From contig OY756142.1 in NCBI GenBank assembly GCA_963576785.1, positions 1,798,001-1,862,000 of the forward strand: 64,000 nucleotides of DNA, read 5' to 3'. Below are positions 23,601-35,757 of this stretch, piece by piece. Numbering within the stretch: the stretch's first letter is position 1; each line of letters opens with the position of its first letter. This DNA is from Chlorophyllum brunneum (lineage: Eukaryota > Basidiomycota > Agaricomycetes > Agaricales > Agaricaceae). The notes under the pieces are model-generated. The model was given only the letters and a program-made list of their open reading frames with translations. It did not search any database and had not been told where the DNA came from. The position numbers and the translations under genes were made by a program.

Positions 23601-26600
23601 GGCGGACATGGATGAAGTGGGATGCACTAAAGAACTGGTCGCCTGACTTCGCTCCTTTGCGTTGTGACCGCATGAGAGTGCGAAAGAGGGCCTATGCTAC
23701 TCGTTAGGACCGGCGACCATAATATATTTGGGGTCCCCACCTCAGTCTTAGTTGCCATTCCGCTCGTCTGCATTACGTACGCTTCTCTCTGCAAGTCTCT
23801 TCCGACACTGACAATAGCATTGGCAAGTCCAGGTGTGGAAGGGGTAAGAGGAATAGGGGATTCAACCTCATCCTTCATCCTAATCTCGTTGTTGACAATT
23901 TCGTCATAGATATCGGACAAAAACTCTTCCGGAAGATCACTACCATCATTGATGTCACGGTTGTTTTTCGTGAATTCTGCCTTTGTCATGCGCTTCTTAA
24001 CCTGGGGATTGTGCGCATCAGTGTTGAGTAAGATCACGGAATATGCAAGAATATAGGCCGCATCTAATGTTTGATTAACAACAAGTTAAATGCCACGATT
24101 GCAGTGGGACTGACCTGCATTTGCAAAAGGAGTCTTCACGTTCCCAGCGATGTAACGATCAGCAAATTTCAACATGAACCGATCGATCTTCTGAGCCTCG
24201 CCAGGCAACCGGAATGCCTGCAAGAATACACGAAGCGCAGCAACAAATGGGAGATCACGAAAATCAAGCTGGTCAACAAATGCATGCATAACAGCAATAT
24301 TCTCATCATCGCTGGTCACAAAGTTCAGCTGGAAGTATGATTGGCTCACAGGAGCAAACATACCCTTCACCCAGGTATTCCCCAATCATAGCCTTGTTTA
24401 GGCCATCAGCGGTCGAAAGAAACCTTGCGATATCCAGCGGTTCTCGGCTAGGGATGAAACCATGTTCAATGAGAAATTCAATACCCTAAACGTAACCGTA
24501 AGCACGAGAAACGAGTCGGGGAGTATCGTACACAAACCTTCTTCGGTTTAAAGTTGAACTTTTTGATACCTTCCAAGAGGGTCGTCTTCTTCTGCTTCGC
24601 ACTCTCAAACCGAGTTGGGTCATCCACCAGTTCCGGTGTCGGTTGCCGGAAGGTCTCAGAGCTTGCCACTGAGAGTCGGTCCGCATACCGATCCGGGGTA
24701 CCAGTTTCATGCTTCCCTTCTTCACCAGCCTGGGAGCGGCTCGGAGTCCTTGTTTGAGCATCATCCCCCTTCCCTGTGGCAGTGCCCCATGTAACAAGCG
24801 ATCGCAGGACCGAAACCAAGCATTCAATTCCTTGTCGTCGAAGCTGACCTTCCGTCAGACCCATTGTCGATGTGTCCAAGCTGCCGGGTACGGTCAGGAT
24901 GGAGTTTCCGAGCGAAGTAGCCACAGTAGGTGGTGGATTTTTAGAAGTAGGGCTAAGGGCAGGGCTCGAAGGCTCTGTTCCCTTTTGCGGAAGCGCAGAA
25001 ATGGGTATGGATGCAAATTTGGAGGCGATGTTAATAAAGCTAGAATAAAAATCAGTCAAGGTGAAGAATCAAGGTATAATCACGGCACATACTGCTCATA
25101 AATATTGTCCGCTGCCTCACTATCACAATCATAATTGAGATAGATCTCAACCAGTGCTTGCGGGTCCTGACATAAACGAGAAAGCATACCCAGGATGATG
25201 GCCTTTTGTCTGAGGGTAGACGTTCGCATTTCGAGAATAGGTACGAAAATCTCATGCAACAGGACTTCAATTTCTTTCTATTCGGTGTGTTAGCCCGCGA
25301 TTGGACTGGAATAAGTCAAACGTCACCTTGAGCTTCGTGCGCATTCCTGACAACACTCGCCAGAAAACCTCAACGCTTATCTCAAAAACCTGGGACACAG
25401 GACTAACAGCGTTCCGACTTAAGCAAAGGCAAAGATGTTGATTGATTGCCTGGACGAAAGGCATGGGCTCGTTTTGAGAGTTAGAGTAGATGATCGCGGT
25501 AGGGTCAACGAAAAGGGGCATATGCGAGTTCAGAACGGTTAAAACGAGATGTAGCGCGAGTAACTTTGACCGCATAGGATGGGACTTTGGATCCCGTTCA
25601 CTAAAATCACGGTGTGAGAAGGAAAGCCAAGCGGAAACGGATAAATCCAACCTCTCCGTGTTCAACGGTTTCATCGTGAGCTTGCAAAGAGCTCTGAAAA
25701 CTAGGTATGCATCCTTTATGAAAATATCTCGCTGTGTAAGCTTGCGAACCCCATCCATTGGTTCAATGGGACTACCAGTCTGACTGCCGACGGAAGATTC
25801 GATCCTAGGGTAAAATAATGAGAAGATGGTTCAGGGAACGTGATTGACACATACATCTTGGGGACCACAACTTCCCTGTGTTCAACTATTTGTGTATTCT
25901 CGCCCTCTGCGGCACCATTCTGCGGTTGTGGTAAAGAATTGGATGACTCAACGGAGTCGTTTATCTCCACCCGAGAAAGCTCTGAAGGGATAGAGCCATT
26001 GGAAAGACCAGACACCCCTTCTAGTTGCACCGCCATGAGGGAAATCTGGCTTGAAGCAGCGGGCATTTGGGAAGTATAAGGAGTAACAACTTCTCCTGCT
26101 ACCTCCGAGCCATTCTGTGTCTTGCAACGAGTAAATATGTGGTGAACCATCTGAGCAAGACCGCCTTGTGCGACCATCTGGTTGACAGGGTCGGCACTCA
26201 GCAGAAACACATTATAGACGGTGCGGACAGTCTTGAGGAGAGAGGAGTGATGCACAAAGACAGACGGAGAAAGGACTAAGGCAAGGAGTGCCTTCACAAT
26301 TTGTAAGGAAACCGTCTCCGGTGTTGTCTCCGTGTGGCACGCAGTGATAGTATGAGCGACCAGATCGACGATGGATGGTTGGGGAATACTGGTCTGAGAT
26401 GCTCTGCCAGTCGAGTTGCGGCCAGTGGGATGAGGTGAAGGAGGTGGTGAGGGCATGCCATTGGAGACATATAAATCGTCCTCAGCGAAAAAAGAATAAG
26501 AAATGAGCTTAGATATGCAATCCAGACTGGCAATCATAAGTTTCTCATTCTTCGTCTCGCAAGCGAGGCGCAGAGGTTCCAATATATCTCGCGGGTGATC

Positions 26601-27209
26601 GCCCGCTAGATTTGACCGAATGAGCTCAAGAGCACGTTGGGTGCTGTCACGTAAGGGTGCAGAGCGTTTAGCCTCTTTAGATGCCGCAATTGTTTCCAAG
26701 GCCGAAACGATGAGTACGACTGAGACATTATTACCCTTGGACATTGTCAACGACCTCTTGTGACTGGACGAAAAGGTCGTACTTGTACGCGAAGGTGTCT
26801 GAGTATAGTTCCTCTCTGGCTCCGTTGACGTCGAGGGAATCGTGGAAGGCGTGATATGGTAGTGGGCGGGGAGGGAGGGTATAGTATCCTTGGCAGGAGG
26901 AGCTGGAACTTCAGAGGATGCAATGGAACTGGACGCCGAATGAACTTCCTGGGCACTTGACTCCGAAGCTTCCTCCGAAGTCGAGACAATCCTATTTTGA
27001 AGGGTAATATCCGGCGCGGGCGCAGTGCTGAGCGGATTATTTGTCTCTTCAGCGCCAACGCTAACACCCTCGTCATGGACCGCCAATCCAGCTACCTCTG
27101 CGCCATCAACCTGCAAGGGGAGGGATGCTGCGCCGGCTTCCGAGTCCTCCGTAACGTGTTCTGTGGAAATCTCGTTCTGGACTACAGGCCGTGTGGTATC
27201 CTCCTCCAT
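20612..27209 (-). CDS. SEC7: Sec7-type ARF guanine nucleotide exchange factor (BIG/Sec7)
   Basis: A large trans-Golgi ARF-GEF of roughly 1,900 residues with more than a dozen short introns. The N terminus is Glu/Ser/Pro-rich, followed by the DCB region (about 25800-26760) and the HUS region (about 25080-25760, [20 protein letters not shown]). The Sec7 domain, about 23880-24560, reads [20 protein letters not shown], then [20 protein letters not shown] and [19 protein letters not shown]. The glutamic finger that displaces Mg-GDP is the GAG codon at 24197-24199. C-terminal HDS helices continue to the stop at 20612-20614. The start ATG (first base 27209) is 196 bp from the divergent deoxyhypusine synthase gene. 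Size and HDS repeats argue for Sec7/BIG rather than cytohesin or Syt1 types. Confidence 0.93.
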
Positions 27210-27405
27210 CGGGGTAACTGGACAATCCTGCAGTCGTATCCCTTGGTTCGGAGCTGAGTATACAAGTACACTTCGCCTGCGACGATGTGTACCGTGTAGT
27301 TTCTGTTTCCATCACGTGCCCGACGCCAATCATGCCCCCGCCATTTTTATCCGACCAATATCCCGCAGCTTTCTGCAAATTTCTAACCTATTCCTCTCCT
27401 AAACC
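27210..27405. promoter_or_regulatory. Divergent promoter, SEC7/DYS1
   Basis: A 196-bp interval containing a CCAAT box (gaccaatat near 27352) and a Y-rich stretch just ahead of the DYS1 ATG. Confidence 0.5.
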
Positions 27406-28782
27406 ATGACATCGACACAACTCTCTGTACCCTCCGGAGCATCAGCCGCTATACTAAAACCCTCCCAAACAGTACCAGACTCTGCCATTTCAGTCAAGGG
27501 TCCCAAGTTCGATCAACCGTACAATTTACAGAGTTTCATCACCTCTTACCAAAGGATCGGCTTCCAGGCAACCAGCCTTTCGAAGGCTATCGAGATAGTC
27601 GATCGAATGGTATATTCTCTGATATTCTTCCCGAACATCACTAACCCCGATTACCAGCGTACATGGCGACTGTCGGACGACGAACCTACTGACAACGAAC
27701 CCGATGAATTCCTTGACCCAGAAATTCGCAAGAACATCCGTTGCAGGGTTTTTCTCGGCTATACCTCCAATCTAATTTCATCGGGCCTGCGGGAAGTGAT
27801 ACTATATCTTGTCAAACACCGACATATCTCTGTTCTTGTGACAACTGCGGGTGGCATTGAAGAAGACTTCATTAAATGCCTTGGTGATACATACCTTGCA
27901 GACTTCGAGCTAGACGGCGCCGATCTGCGGAGGCGCGGTATGAATCGAATAGGCAATCTTGTCGTACCGAATAACAACTATTGCGCCTTTGAGGACTGGT
28001 TGACCCCAATTCTCGACACGATGCTCGTAGAGCAGCAGGCGACAGGAAAGATCTGGACGCCAAGTGCTTTCATTCGCCGTCTTGGAAAAGAGATAAACAA
28101 TGAAGAATCTGTCTACTACTGGGCTTACAAAGTAAATACAAACACTTCTCGTGTTCAATGCCATCTAAGGCGAGAACTCCAGAATGATATCCCTGTCTTC
28201 TGTCCAGCCTTGACGGATGGTTCAATCGGTGATATGCTCTACTTCCACTCATTCAAGAACCCCGGCTTTATTCTAGACATTATCCAAGACATTCGTACGT
28301 TAAATGAGCTATCGCGGGAATCGCGCAAGGCCGGCATGATAGTGCTGGGCGGGGGCGTCTGCAAGCACCAGATAGCAAACGCCATGTTGATTGTGAGCGC
28401 CATCTTCTTGGTTTTGTGATCAATAATTTGACAGTATCCTCAGCGCAACGGTGCTGATTATTCCGTGTTCATCGCGCGTCACCTCTCATAGACATTACTC
28501 TTGACCGCTAAAGCCTTCTGCAGAACACGGGACAAGAATTCGATGGCTCAGACTCTGGTGCTCGACCGGATGAAGCAGTATCTTGGGGTAAAATACGTGC
28601 TGGTGCCGAAGCTGTGAAGGTACAAAGTCCGACTGCGTCAATTTAAACTTACTAATCGTGTGTGTTAGGTGTTCGCCGATGCTACTCTGGTATTCCCTAT
28701 GCTCGTAGCAGCGACATTTGCGAAAGCAGCCTGGGAAGCAAAGCAAAACGAGTCGGATGACGCTGAGGGAACGAACTCATGA
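27406..28782 (+). CDS. DYS1: Deoxyhypusine synthase
   Basis: Transfers the butylamine group of spermidine to a lysine of eIF5A, the first step of hypusine formation. The spliced protein has about 378 residues, normal for the family. Key segments: [36 protein letters not shown] (NAD-binding start), [67 protein letters not shown], and [20 protein letters not shown] followed by WGKI with the catalytic lysine. Introns: 27610-27657, 28132-28182, 28393-28434, 28474-28523 and 28620-28668. The first two are 3n long and stop-free. The fourth starts with GC (GCGCGT...CAG), needed to join YSVFI to NTGQEF. It converges with the 14-3-3 gene, 151 bp between stops. Confidence 0.96.
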
Positions 28783-28933
28783 TGAACCGTACATTGAAAC
28801 TATATTAACCTATGCCCAACGTTCGCAACCAAAATCTTCTACCATCTCGCTATGTGGGAAACCTTCAGAGAACGCTTCCCCGTGTTAAATATATCGGTGA
28901 CTGTTGGTGGTGGTGGTGGAAGCCGCAGTGAAT

Positions 28934-29936
28934 TCATTGATTGCGCAACTCTGCGGCCCAAAGAACCAAGTCATCCCGTAATAACTGGAGGATGGTCAGT
29001 GAATCTCGCATGGTCTGGTCCATCTGTACATTAGCATGGTCTAAAGACTGGATGGCATCATCGAAGGCACTCTTAGCCAAGTGGCACGCCCGTTCTGGGC
29101 TCTTCCGCACATCTAAAGACATCGAGTTCGTAATCCCCTTCCAAATCGCACGATCCCAGCACTAACCATGATAGAAGACCGAGAAATTCAGAGCCAAGCC
29201 CAAACGGGTGGGGTGCAACGGTTCAAGCATGGCTTGCGCGTGCTTGTACGCGATCTTGTAAGCATTCAGGGATTGCTCTCCGTAGCGATCGCGGTCCTTC
29301 TTAAGAGCAAACTCGGCAAGATATCGAAAATAATCCCCCTTCCTGTATCGATCATTGTAAGCTCCAGGCTCACAATGCGGCGTGTATGTAACTCACATCT
29401 TGGAATAGAAGACCGTTTCTTCACCAGCACTTGCTGCGGGTAGAAGCTGACGATCGAGCAGGTTGACGATGTCCTTACAGACATCAGCCAGCTCTTTCTC
29501 AATATTTTCTCGCTGGCGACGAACGAGGTTTATCTCCTGTTTCAGTCGGAGGGGCGGCTGATTCTTCATCTGCTGAAGTTTATCTATGCTGTCCAGGGTG
29601 CGCCAACTATTCCGAAGGGAGTTCGTCAAGTTTTTGTACGCAATGGAGAGGAGGTTGCGCTCGTCGATGGCCAGCTGTGGCCCATACTGATTGATGATGA
29701 ACTTGATCTGCAAGACCACATCTACGAGGTTGAGCCTCAGAATGAGCGATGAAGTCGGCGAAATTCAAAGTGCGAAAGCATACCTTGATATCGCTCGGCT
29801 TCCGAGGCTAATTCAGCGATGAGGAGGCATTCTTCACGGGACGGGCAAAACTGAACTCGGACCTGGCGGACAAAGAAAAGCAAAGGTCAGTGAGCCACCG
29901 ACAATCTTGTACTTCTTAACTGGTCCTTACTGGCAT
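28934..29936 (-). CDS. Divergent 14-3-3 protein
   Basis: A phosphoserine/phosphothreonine-binding dimeric adaptor of about 250 residues. A mini first exon ATG-CCA (29936-29931) splices to [19 protein letters not shown] and SEAERYQD. Then come [59 protein letters not shown] and [14 protein letters not shown]. The basic pocket residues (AYKN lysine, LRNSWR arginine, FRY Arg-Tyr) and the asparagine of LALNFSVF are kept. The usual asparagine in LLRDN is aspartate here (codon 28970-28972), and the segment after AYKN is unusual (LTNSLRNSW instead of a GARR-type loop). The C terminus is short and not acidic. It may be a second, specialised paralogue rather than the main fungal Bmh protein. The first base of the stop on + is 28934. 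Confidence 0.88.
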
Positions 29937-30225
29937 TATTCGGGGTCGGAACAAGCTATGCAACACCAACTCGTTCCGTCATCTGCGTTTATGTATCTAG
30001 TGGGCTAGGGCACACGATAAGCAGCCGTTTTGCCACACTACTTGTATCACGACAACGTGGTGGCAATGGGGTTGACCAGATCAGGAAACAGATATTTATT
30101 CGTATACTATTGGGTACAGGGTTTCTTGAAGACATGCATAAGACGTTCTGGAAACCACTAAGCGACCCAGTAATCGCGGTAATTCAAGAGAGGGGACGCA
30201 GCGGGCAGGGGGTACACATGACCGC

Positions 30226-32432
30226 TCACAGCCGATCTCCTTCACGAAAGAACTCCTCCAAGACTCTGGCCATGATTTCGATGGCTTTCTTGAGAACCGG
30301 TAGCTGCGAAAAAAGAAGTTGTATCAACGTTTGGTCACGATATCTCTTCCCTTCACCTACGTCTGCACTGCTAAAGCTGAGCCGAATGTGTCCAGTTCCC
30401 TCATCGTTCAGGTGATCACCGAGTTTGGGACTGAAGATGAAGCCTCAAGAAATGGTTTGATCAGCTGACGTGATAACGACTAGCTCAGAGGCTGTTAATA
30501 ATAAGTCTTACCAGGTCCAACCAGAACACCAGCGTCTGCGATTTCTTTGCAGAGCTGGGCCTCAAGGTCCTTGTGACCGAGCCGGCCGGAGGATGGGTAA
30601 TCTCCAAAATTGAGTTGGATCTATGGTATTGTCGTAAGCAGCACGCTCTGACACCCAGAGCATGACACCTCACCCAAAGAAACATTCCGGATGTAGGAGG
30701 CACCAGGCTGAAAACTGGGTATGCCGTATTTGTATCAACAAACTTTTCCGACCAATGATTGGAAGAGTTGAGGGTCTTGTGTTTGATGTAGCCATCATAA
30801 ACAGTGACACTGGCACCGTCTGATCGGACCTTTAGGTCAAAGAATTCCGCGAAGTAGTCGACACAGGAATCCCTCCGTTCTCGATAATCTGCCCTCAAGC
30901 CTGGATGCAGTTACAGCATGCCACTGGTCTTGCAAACAAGATAGGCGAACTCACCCCTGAGCCAACGTATGTAACCGTCGAATCCCCAATTCATCAGTAG
31001 AGCTGCGACGAGTCCCTGGACAATTTAAGTATCGGGGACGGCCTTGCAGAGATGAGCTCGCCCTTACCTGAGCGAATCCGCAAGCCGCTTGTGCACTAGT
31101 CTCTCCTTGCCTCTCGAATCGCTCGCGGAAGAGGGGATTGCACGTGAACCAGCCCAATCGACAGCCAGGGGCAATAGCCTTGTTGTGTTTCAGTTGCATA
31201 CGGTACTCAAATAGATACCCACTACCTTAGAGAAGCTGTCCAACCTCACGACACGTCCCTGGTAATCAAGACTTTTGCCAGGGTGAGATTTGCTTCAGGA
31301 GCAAGGGCGAGCATACCTCAGAAAGCTTGGGACAAGAGAAGCGATGAACTCTTCGTTGGACGCCTCTTTAGTTGGTGTCCGGCGCTCTGACCGTGGGGTG
31401 TATAATCCCTCTTGGAGAAAGAAATATGGGTCGTCCTCCACAATAATCACGTCTGTACTGAAGTGTCAGGTGAGACCGAAAGTTCAATACACGAAAGGTT
31501 GTACCAAATTGAACGCAAATCTCGTATATTTGCTTCTTGCGCTGCAGATGCATGGTCTAGTATAATAATACGTTAGTCTACCGTTCTAAACCGTTCCGAG
31601 ATAAACTCACGGCGCCTGTTGGATTCTGACCTATAGGCACGATATACATCACACGAGGTCTAACAATAACTCAGTTTGACATACTACGAGCCATGACAAA
31701 GCGAATAAGAGATACCTTGGAGCTCCGCGTTCATTCTCGTCCCAGCTCGACAATATTTCTAAAAGGGCATCACTTCTCATACCTTCTCCATCCATTGCGA
31801 CTGGTACAGCTTTGATTCCGACAGGGCGAGACGCCGCCATTGCAGAAGGGTAAGTCCATTCACAAGTTAGGATAGTGTCCCCAGGGTCACAAAACGTCGT
31901 AGCAGCCCTCAGCCATCCGTCCGTGTTTCCGGTGTGAATCAGCACAGCCCAGTTTCCGTATGCTGGCTTGTAAACTCGTCGCACGAATTCTTCGATAATC
32001 TTTTGTAAGTCCGGTAGCCCAGAGGAAAGGCCGTACTGGAGGAGTTTCGCCAGATTGAGGTCGCCTTTGTGCTTGGCATACCTTCTAATCTTGAGTTTGT
32101 CCCACTTGCCTTGACTTTTCCCAGAAAAGAGGCGCGTGATCCATGAAACCAGAGAAGGTTTCAAATCAGCTGGGAAAGCATCCTGGAAGTGCACGTTGGC
32201 AGAGATCTCATCGAACGGGAAATGACTGGGATGAGGGAGTCCTGTAGGCATGAACAATGAAAATCGGGAATTAACCGTGAAACAAGTCGTTACCGCCAGC
32301 GAGGTTGATTATACCGTCACGCCCAAGATCTTGTTGAAACCTTTTGAGGGGCGACATTAAACGAGCTCGAGCCACTTTGGATAAATGATGAGAGAGGTCT
32401 ATCGCATCCTGTAGCTTCGTGTGGCGAGGCAT
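30226..32432 (-). CDS. PLP-dependent aminotransferase, aromatic/2-aminoadipate type (Aro8-like)
   Basis: A fold-type I aminotransferase of the Aro8/kynurenine aminotransferase-II class, which transaminates aromatic amino acids or 2-aminoadipate with 2-oxoglutarate. It starts MPRHTKLQDAIDLSHHLSKV, then INLAGGLPHPSHFPF (the substrate-binding start of this class), YGLSSGLPDLQKIIEEF, HTGNTDGWLRAATTFCDPGD, YIVPIGQNPTGAT, DVIIVEDDPYFFL and RLDSFSK-AIAPGCRLGWF. The last contains the PLP-binding lysine just before an intron. The C-terminal domain follows and ends VLEEFFREGDRL with stop 30226-30228. About nine short introns are present. Which substrate it prefers cannot be told from sequence. No signal or clear targeting peptide is seen. 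Confidence 0.86.
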
Positions 32433-33851
32433 GGTGATTTGTGTCCTTGTCGACTGATAGCCATGTCTTTATAATGGTAGGATGGTTGGGATCGGACAAT
32501 GCCCTAACTCCTATTGGGCGTAAACCGATGCAAATGGCAGGATGCGCACATGGATTGGACTGGCCAGAATTAGCCCTGAGAACCAATTCTTCAAAGGGGG
32601 AGAAAGAAAATACAACGGGGACCTGAGGAAGAGTTCTGTAGATTGGCGCTTACGAAACGATCCTGGAGCAGCCCAAAATAACACCTTGGCTATTCTCAGT
32701 TAAATATTCGTACCGAGGTCCCACGATGGGTATTTCATGGGTAATGCTGGGGAGCGGCTCGGCCCTAATTCCTGGATGATCATTAAAGAACATATTTTTA
32801 GAAAGGAGTGACATTGGGGACTAGCCGATAAGAAAGAAATGACAGTGAAGACGAAGAGAAATGACAGGACGGATCAGGTAGACGAAGGCTCAATGCCATT
32901 CAACCAGCACAATGTGTACAACCTTCCTACCACACATCGAGCCATGCTTCGGTCGCTCGTTACGCCGCTTCTGGGTTGGATGCGGAACGGCGTCGCAACA
33001 GAAGATGTGTTCTTGGGAGCAATATGTTAGATATGTCCAATAATGTAAAAATTGAAGATATACCCGAAGGGAGGTCATCATGCATCCAAACAAGAAGCGC
33101 GATGGACGCGAGCGCACGAAGGTCGCCTCAACGCTGGGAGGAGAGGAATAAAAAGTCTGCATGGAGTAAAGGTCCCAGTCAGTGGCCAGGCGAGTGTGGG
33201 ACGGGAGGAAATTTACTGCATCTATATGCGCTTGGTTGTGGGGTGAAACTGGCGGGAGCCTGAGGAACATGGCCCTTGGGCATCCGCTTATATGCTCGGA
33301 TAAACAGTCATATCTTTCTGCTTTTGTCGTTTCGGCTCAAGAAACTAGAGGACCATGAGGAGACTCCACGATCGATGAGCGATAAAGGTCGCGATAGGGT
33401 AGATGACGTTGGGATGTCATGTCATTCTATCAATCGCGTCGAAGCATACGGCAAACCGCGGTAAACTGGTCTGTAGAAGAGCAAGGGCTCGCGGAAGAAC
33501 CATGTGCGCCATAAGACGGAGACTGGTGCTATATTGAGTCGGACTGAGAAAACCACAAGACCGGATGTGCTGGGCTGGTGCCAGGAGATGTGGTGTTTGG
33601 ACCGTTTCCTTATTGGGTGCATCCTGGCTTAGGGCCGGTCGACGCCTGGCTCGAATCCACCCACTCCGTAACCGACCCATAACAGCAACGACCATCACCG
33701 TTCACAAAACCCTCATCTTCTTTCTCGGAGGAGGCAGAGTCGTTTAGTGGTTAGTCGGAAGTGGGTGAAGCGAGGTAGGTTTTCCTGGCATTCACCTTGA
33801 TTCAGTCCTTTCTGATGTGATTTCGCTCAGATCAGAAGTTAGGTTTCGAGT
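32433..33851. other. Longest gene-free interval (1.4 kb), divergent promoters
   Basis: Lies between the aminotransferase start and the GIS2 start. It contains only short open frames on both strands with no recognisable motifs, all broken by stops and without plausible splice joins. No tRNA clover-leaf, transposon end or tandem repeat was found. It may carry upstream regulatory sequence or a noncoding RNA. Confidence 0.5.
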
Positions 33852-34659
33852 ATGGCGTATCAATTTTCGAGGAAAGGTTGCTTCAAGTGCGGCAACCGTA
33901 CGTGCTTTCCAGTTTCCTCAAAACCACAAGACGCTGATTCAAACGGTCCTTCTGTCTAGTTGGTCACATTGCTGAAAACTGCTCCTCTGAGCAGCGTTTG
34001 TGCTACAACTGTCGTCAGCCTGGGCACGAATCTTCTGCTTGTCCTTCTCCCCGAACTGTCGCCACTAAGCAGTGCTATTCTTGTGGCGGAGTTGGTCATA
34101 TCCAGGGTAATACTGACAGCTTTGTTTTTACGTCTTTCGCTGGGCTCAAGTTTGGTTTCAGCGGAATGTCCCAGCTTGAGAGTCCAACAGAGCGGCAGTC
34201 AGAAATGCTATGTAAGATGCAGACCCTCACCATTCAGCTTCTACTTGACATGTATCCAGAATTGTGGTCGCATTGGGCACATCGCTCGTGCTTGCACCAG
34301 TGGTGCTGGTGGAGGTGTTGGATTTGCCTCTCGTGCTCCCCCTCCTGGTCGGGCGCTCAATACATCTACCTTACCTCCAGTAAAGTGTTACCGTTGTGGT
34401 GGACCTAACCATATGGCAAAGTACGTGTCATCCTCATCGTCTTAGAACTATTCTTGACTCTCCAGCAGGGACTGCCTTGCTGCTCCTGGTACAACCACTG
34501 AATCCACCGTTCCCACGGGACCTGCCAAGGCCAAGACTTGCTACAAGTGCCAGCAAGAGGGTCACGTAAGTGACAGCTCAGTTCATATTAGCTGGTGCTC
34601 ATTCTCCGATCTATCAGATTGCTAGAGATTGTCCCGAGAACGCAGAGTTTGTTGGATAA
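33852..34659 (+). CDS. GIS2: CCHC zinc-knuckle protein (Gis2/CNBP)
   Basis: A small RNA-binding protein, associated in yeast and animals with polysomes and mRNA translation. Spliced exons give six C-x2-C-x4-H-x4-C knuckles: CFKCGNVGHIAENC, CYNCRQPGHESSAC, CYSCGGVGHIQAEC, CYNCGRIGHIARAC, CYRCGGPNHMAKDC and CYKCQQEGHIARDC. Four of them are cut by introns at or inside the knuckle. Between knuckles 4 and 5 lies a Gly/Arg/Pro linker (GAGGGVGFASRAPPPG) like the RGG-type linker of CNBP. The protein ends CPENAEFVG with the stop at 34657-34659. Yeast and human proteins usually have seven knuckles, so one appears to be missing here. Confidence 0.92.
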
Positions 34660-34973
34660 AAACCAAAGTATCATATCTTCCTTGTTCGTTGTCCCGTGTC
34701 TTTTATCGCATCTCCTGTGATTTATTGGCAATGCGATTCTTCATGCACATGACCTCCGATGAAATTGACCGATGAAACCTCATCAGTAATGGCAAAAATG
34801 CTGTTCAGTGTTTGCCATGCACCAGATACTGGAAACATTGTTGAGTCGACACCAAGCTGGCTTCGGCTCCGGCGTTGTGAGGAGTTGTGTGCAGTATGCA
34901 CAAGTGGCTGGATTCCAAGTTCAACACAAACATACACAAATAGCTACTTTGCACCAACCCCTGCACCTTGAAT
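34660..34973. other. Intergenic region, GIS2 to COQ10
   Basis: 314 bp on the same-strand path. GIS2 3' UTR-like sequence followed by the COQ10 5' region. Nothing else recognised. Confidence 0.5.
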
Positions 34974-35757
34974 ATGTTTGTTCGTTCTGGTGCCCAAATA
35001 CGACCGCCGCAATGTCTGGTGTACGCACCTAGACGTCTTCTGTTTCGTCTGCCCGATCTTTCCTCCATGTCTCCCTTCGCCTCTCATTCAGATACCCAAA
35101 AATATCATGAGCGCAAAATTCTTCCGTGTGTGGGAGGTCACCTGCTTATGCCCAGGTCAAAAAAGCGCTTATCCACTGGTGTTCCGTCTTTCTACAGATA
35201 CTCTCAAAAGCAGTTGTATGACGTCGTCTCGGACGTCACTTCGTATCCACATTTTGTGCCATTTTGCACTGGGTCCCGCATCCTGAGACCACTAATGCCC
35301 GAACCGGGCCCGCCGAGGAAGCTGACCATGGACGCCGAGCTGACTGTAGGGTTCTTGTCCTTTAAAGAAAGCTATGTCAGCAAGGTGACTTGTCTCCCAC
35401 ATGAGTCCGTGGAAGTGAGTTGGTTCGTTCTGGTCAACAGCATGAGGAGACTAATGTTTTTTGATTCGCTCCACCCCATAGGCAGTTGCTTCTTCCACTA
35501 CGCCCCTCTTTAAAACCTTAACGACTATTTGGAGGTTCCAGTCTGTGTCTCCGCAGTCCCCTCGTCCTTCTCTAACTCCATTGTATCCTCACGAGGAGAA
35601 ATTCGGCCCCACTCTTGTGATTTTGGACCTGGTTTACGCTTTCGCAAACCCTATACACGCTGGTGTCTCTGGCGCATTTTTCGGTCGGGTGTCGAGCCTC
35701 ATGGTCCAGGCTTTCGAAGAACGGTGCCTATCCATTTATGGACCTGGTAGACGATGA
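34974..35757 (+). CDS. COQ10: Coenzyme Q-binding START-domain protein Coq10
   Basis: A mitochondrial START-family protein that binds coenzyme Q and supports its use in respiration. The 214-residue product opens with a basic, acid-free leader (MFVRSGAQIRPPQCL...RRLLFR), a likely mitochondrial presequence. The START part follows: YSQKQLYDVVSDVTSYPHFV, PFCTGSRIL, ELTVGFLSFKESYVSKVTC, then TTIWRFQ, LDLVYAFANPIHAGVSGAFF and a final helix SSLMVQAFEERCLSIYG. Introns are 35126-35197 (72 nt, stop-free and 3n, so it reads through) and 35415-35481. The ATG at 34974 is the first in frame and gives the presequence. Confidence 0.92.

Noticed and set aside
33740..33812. tRNA-like A-box (tagtggttagtcgg) upstream of GIS2
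   Set aside because: No matching B-box or acceptor and anticodon stems can be paired by eye. The nearby ctcgaatcc at about 33651 also lacks a T-stem.
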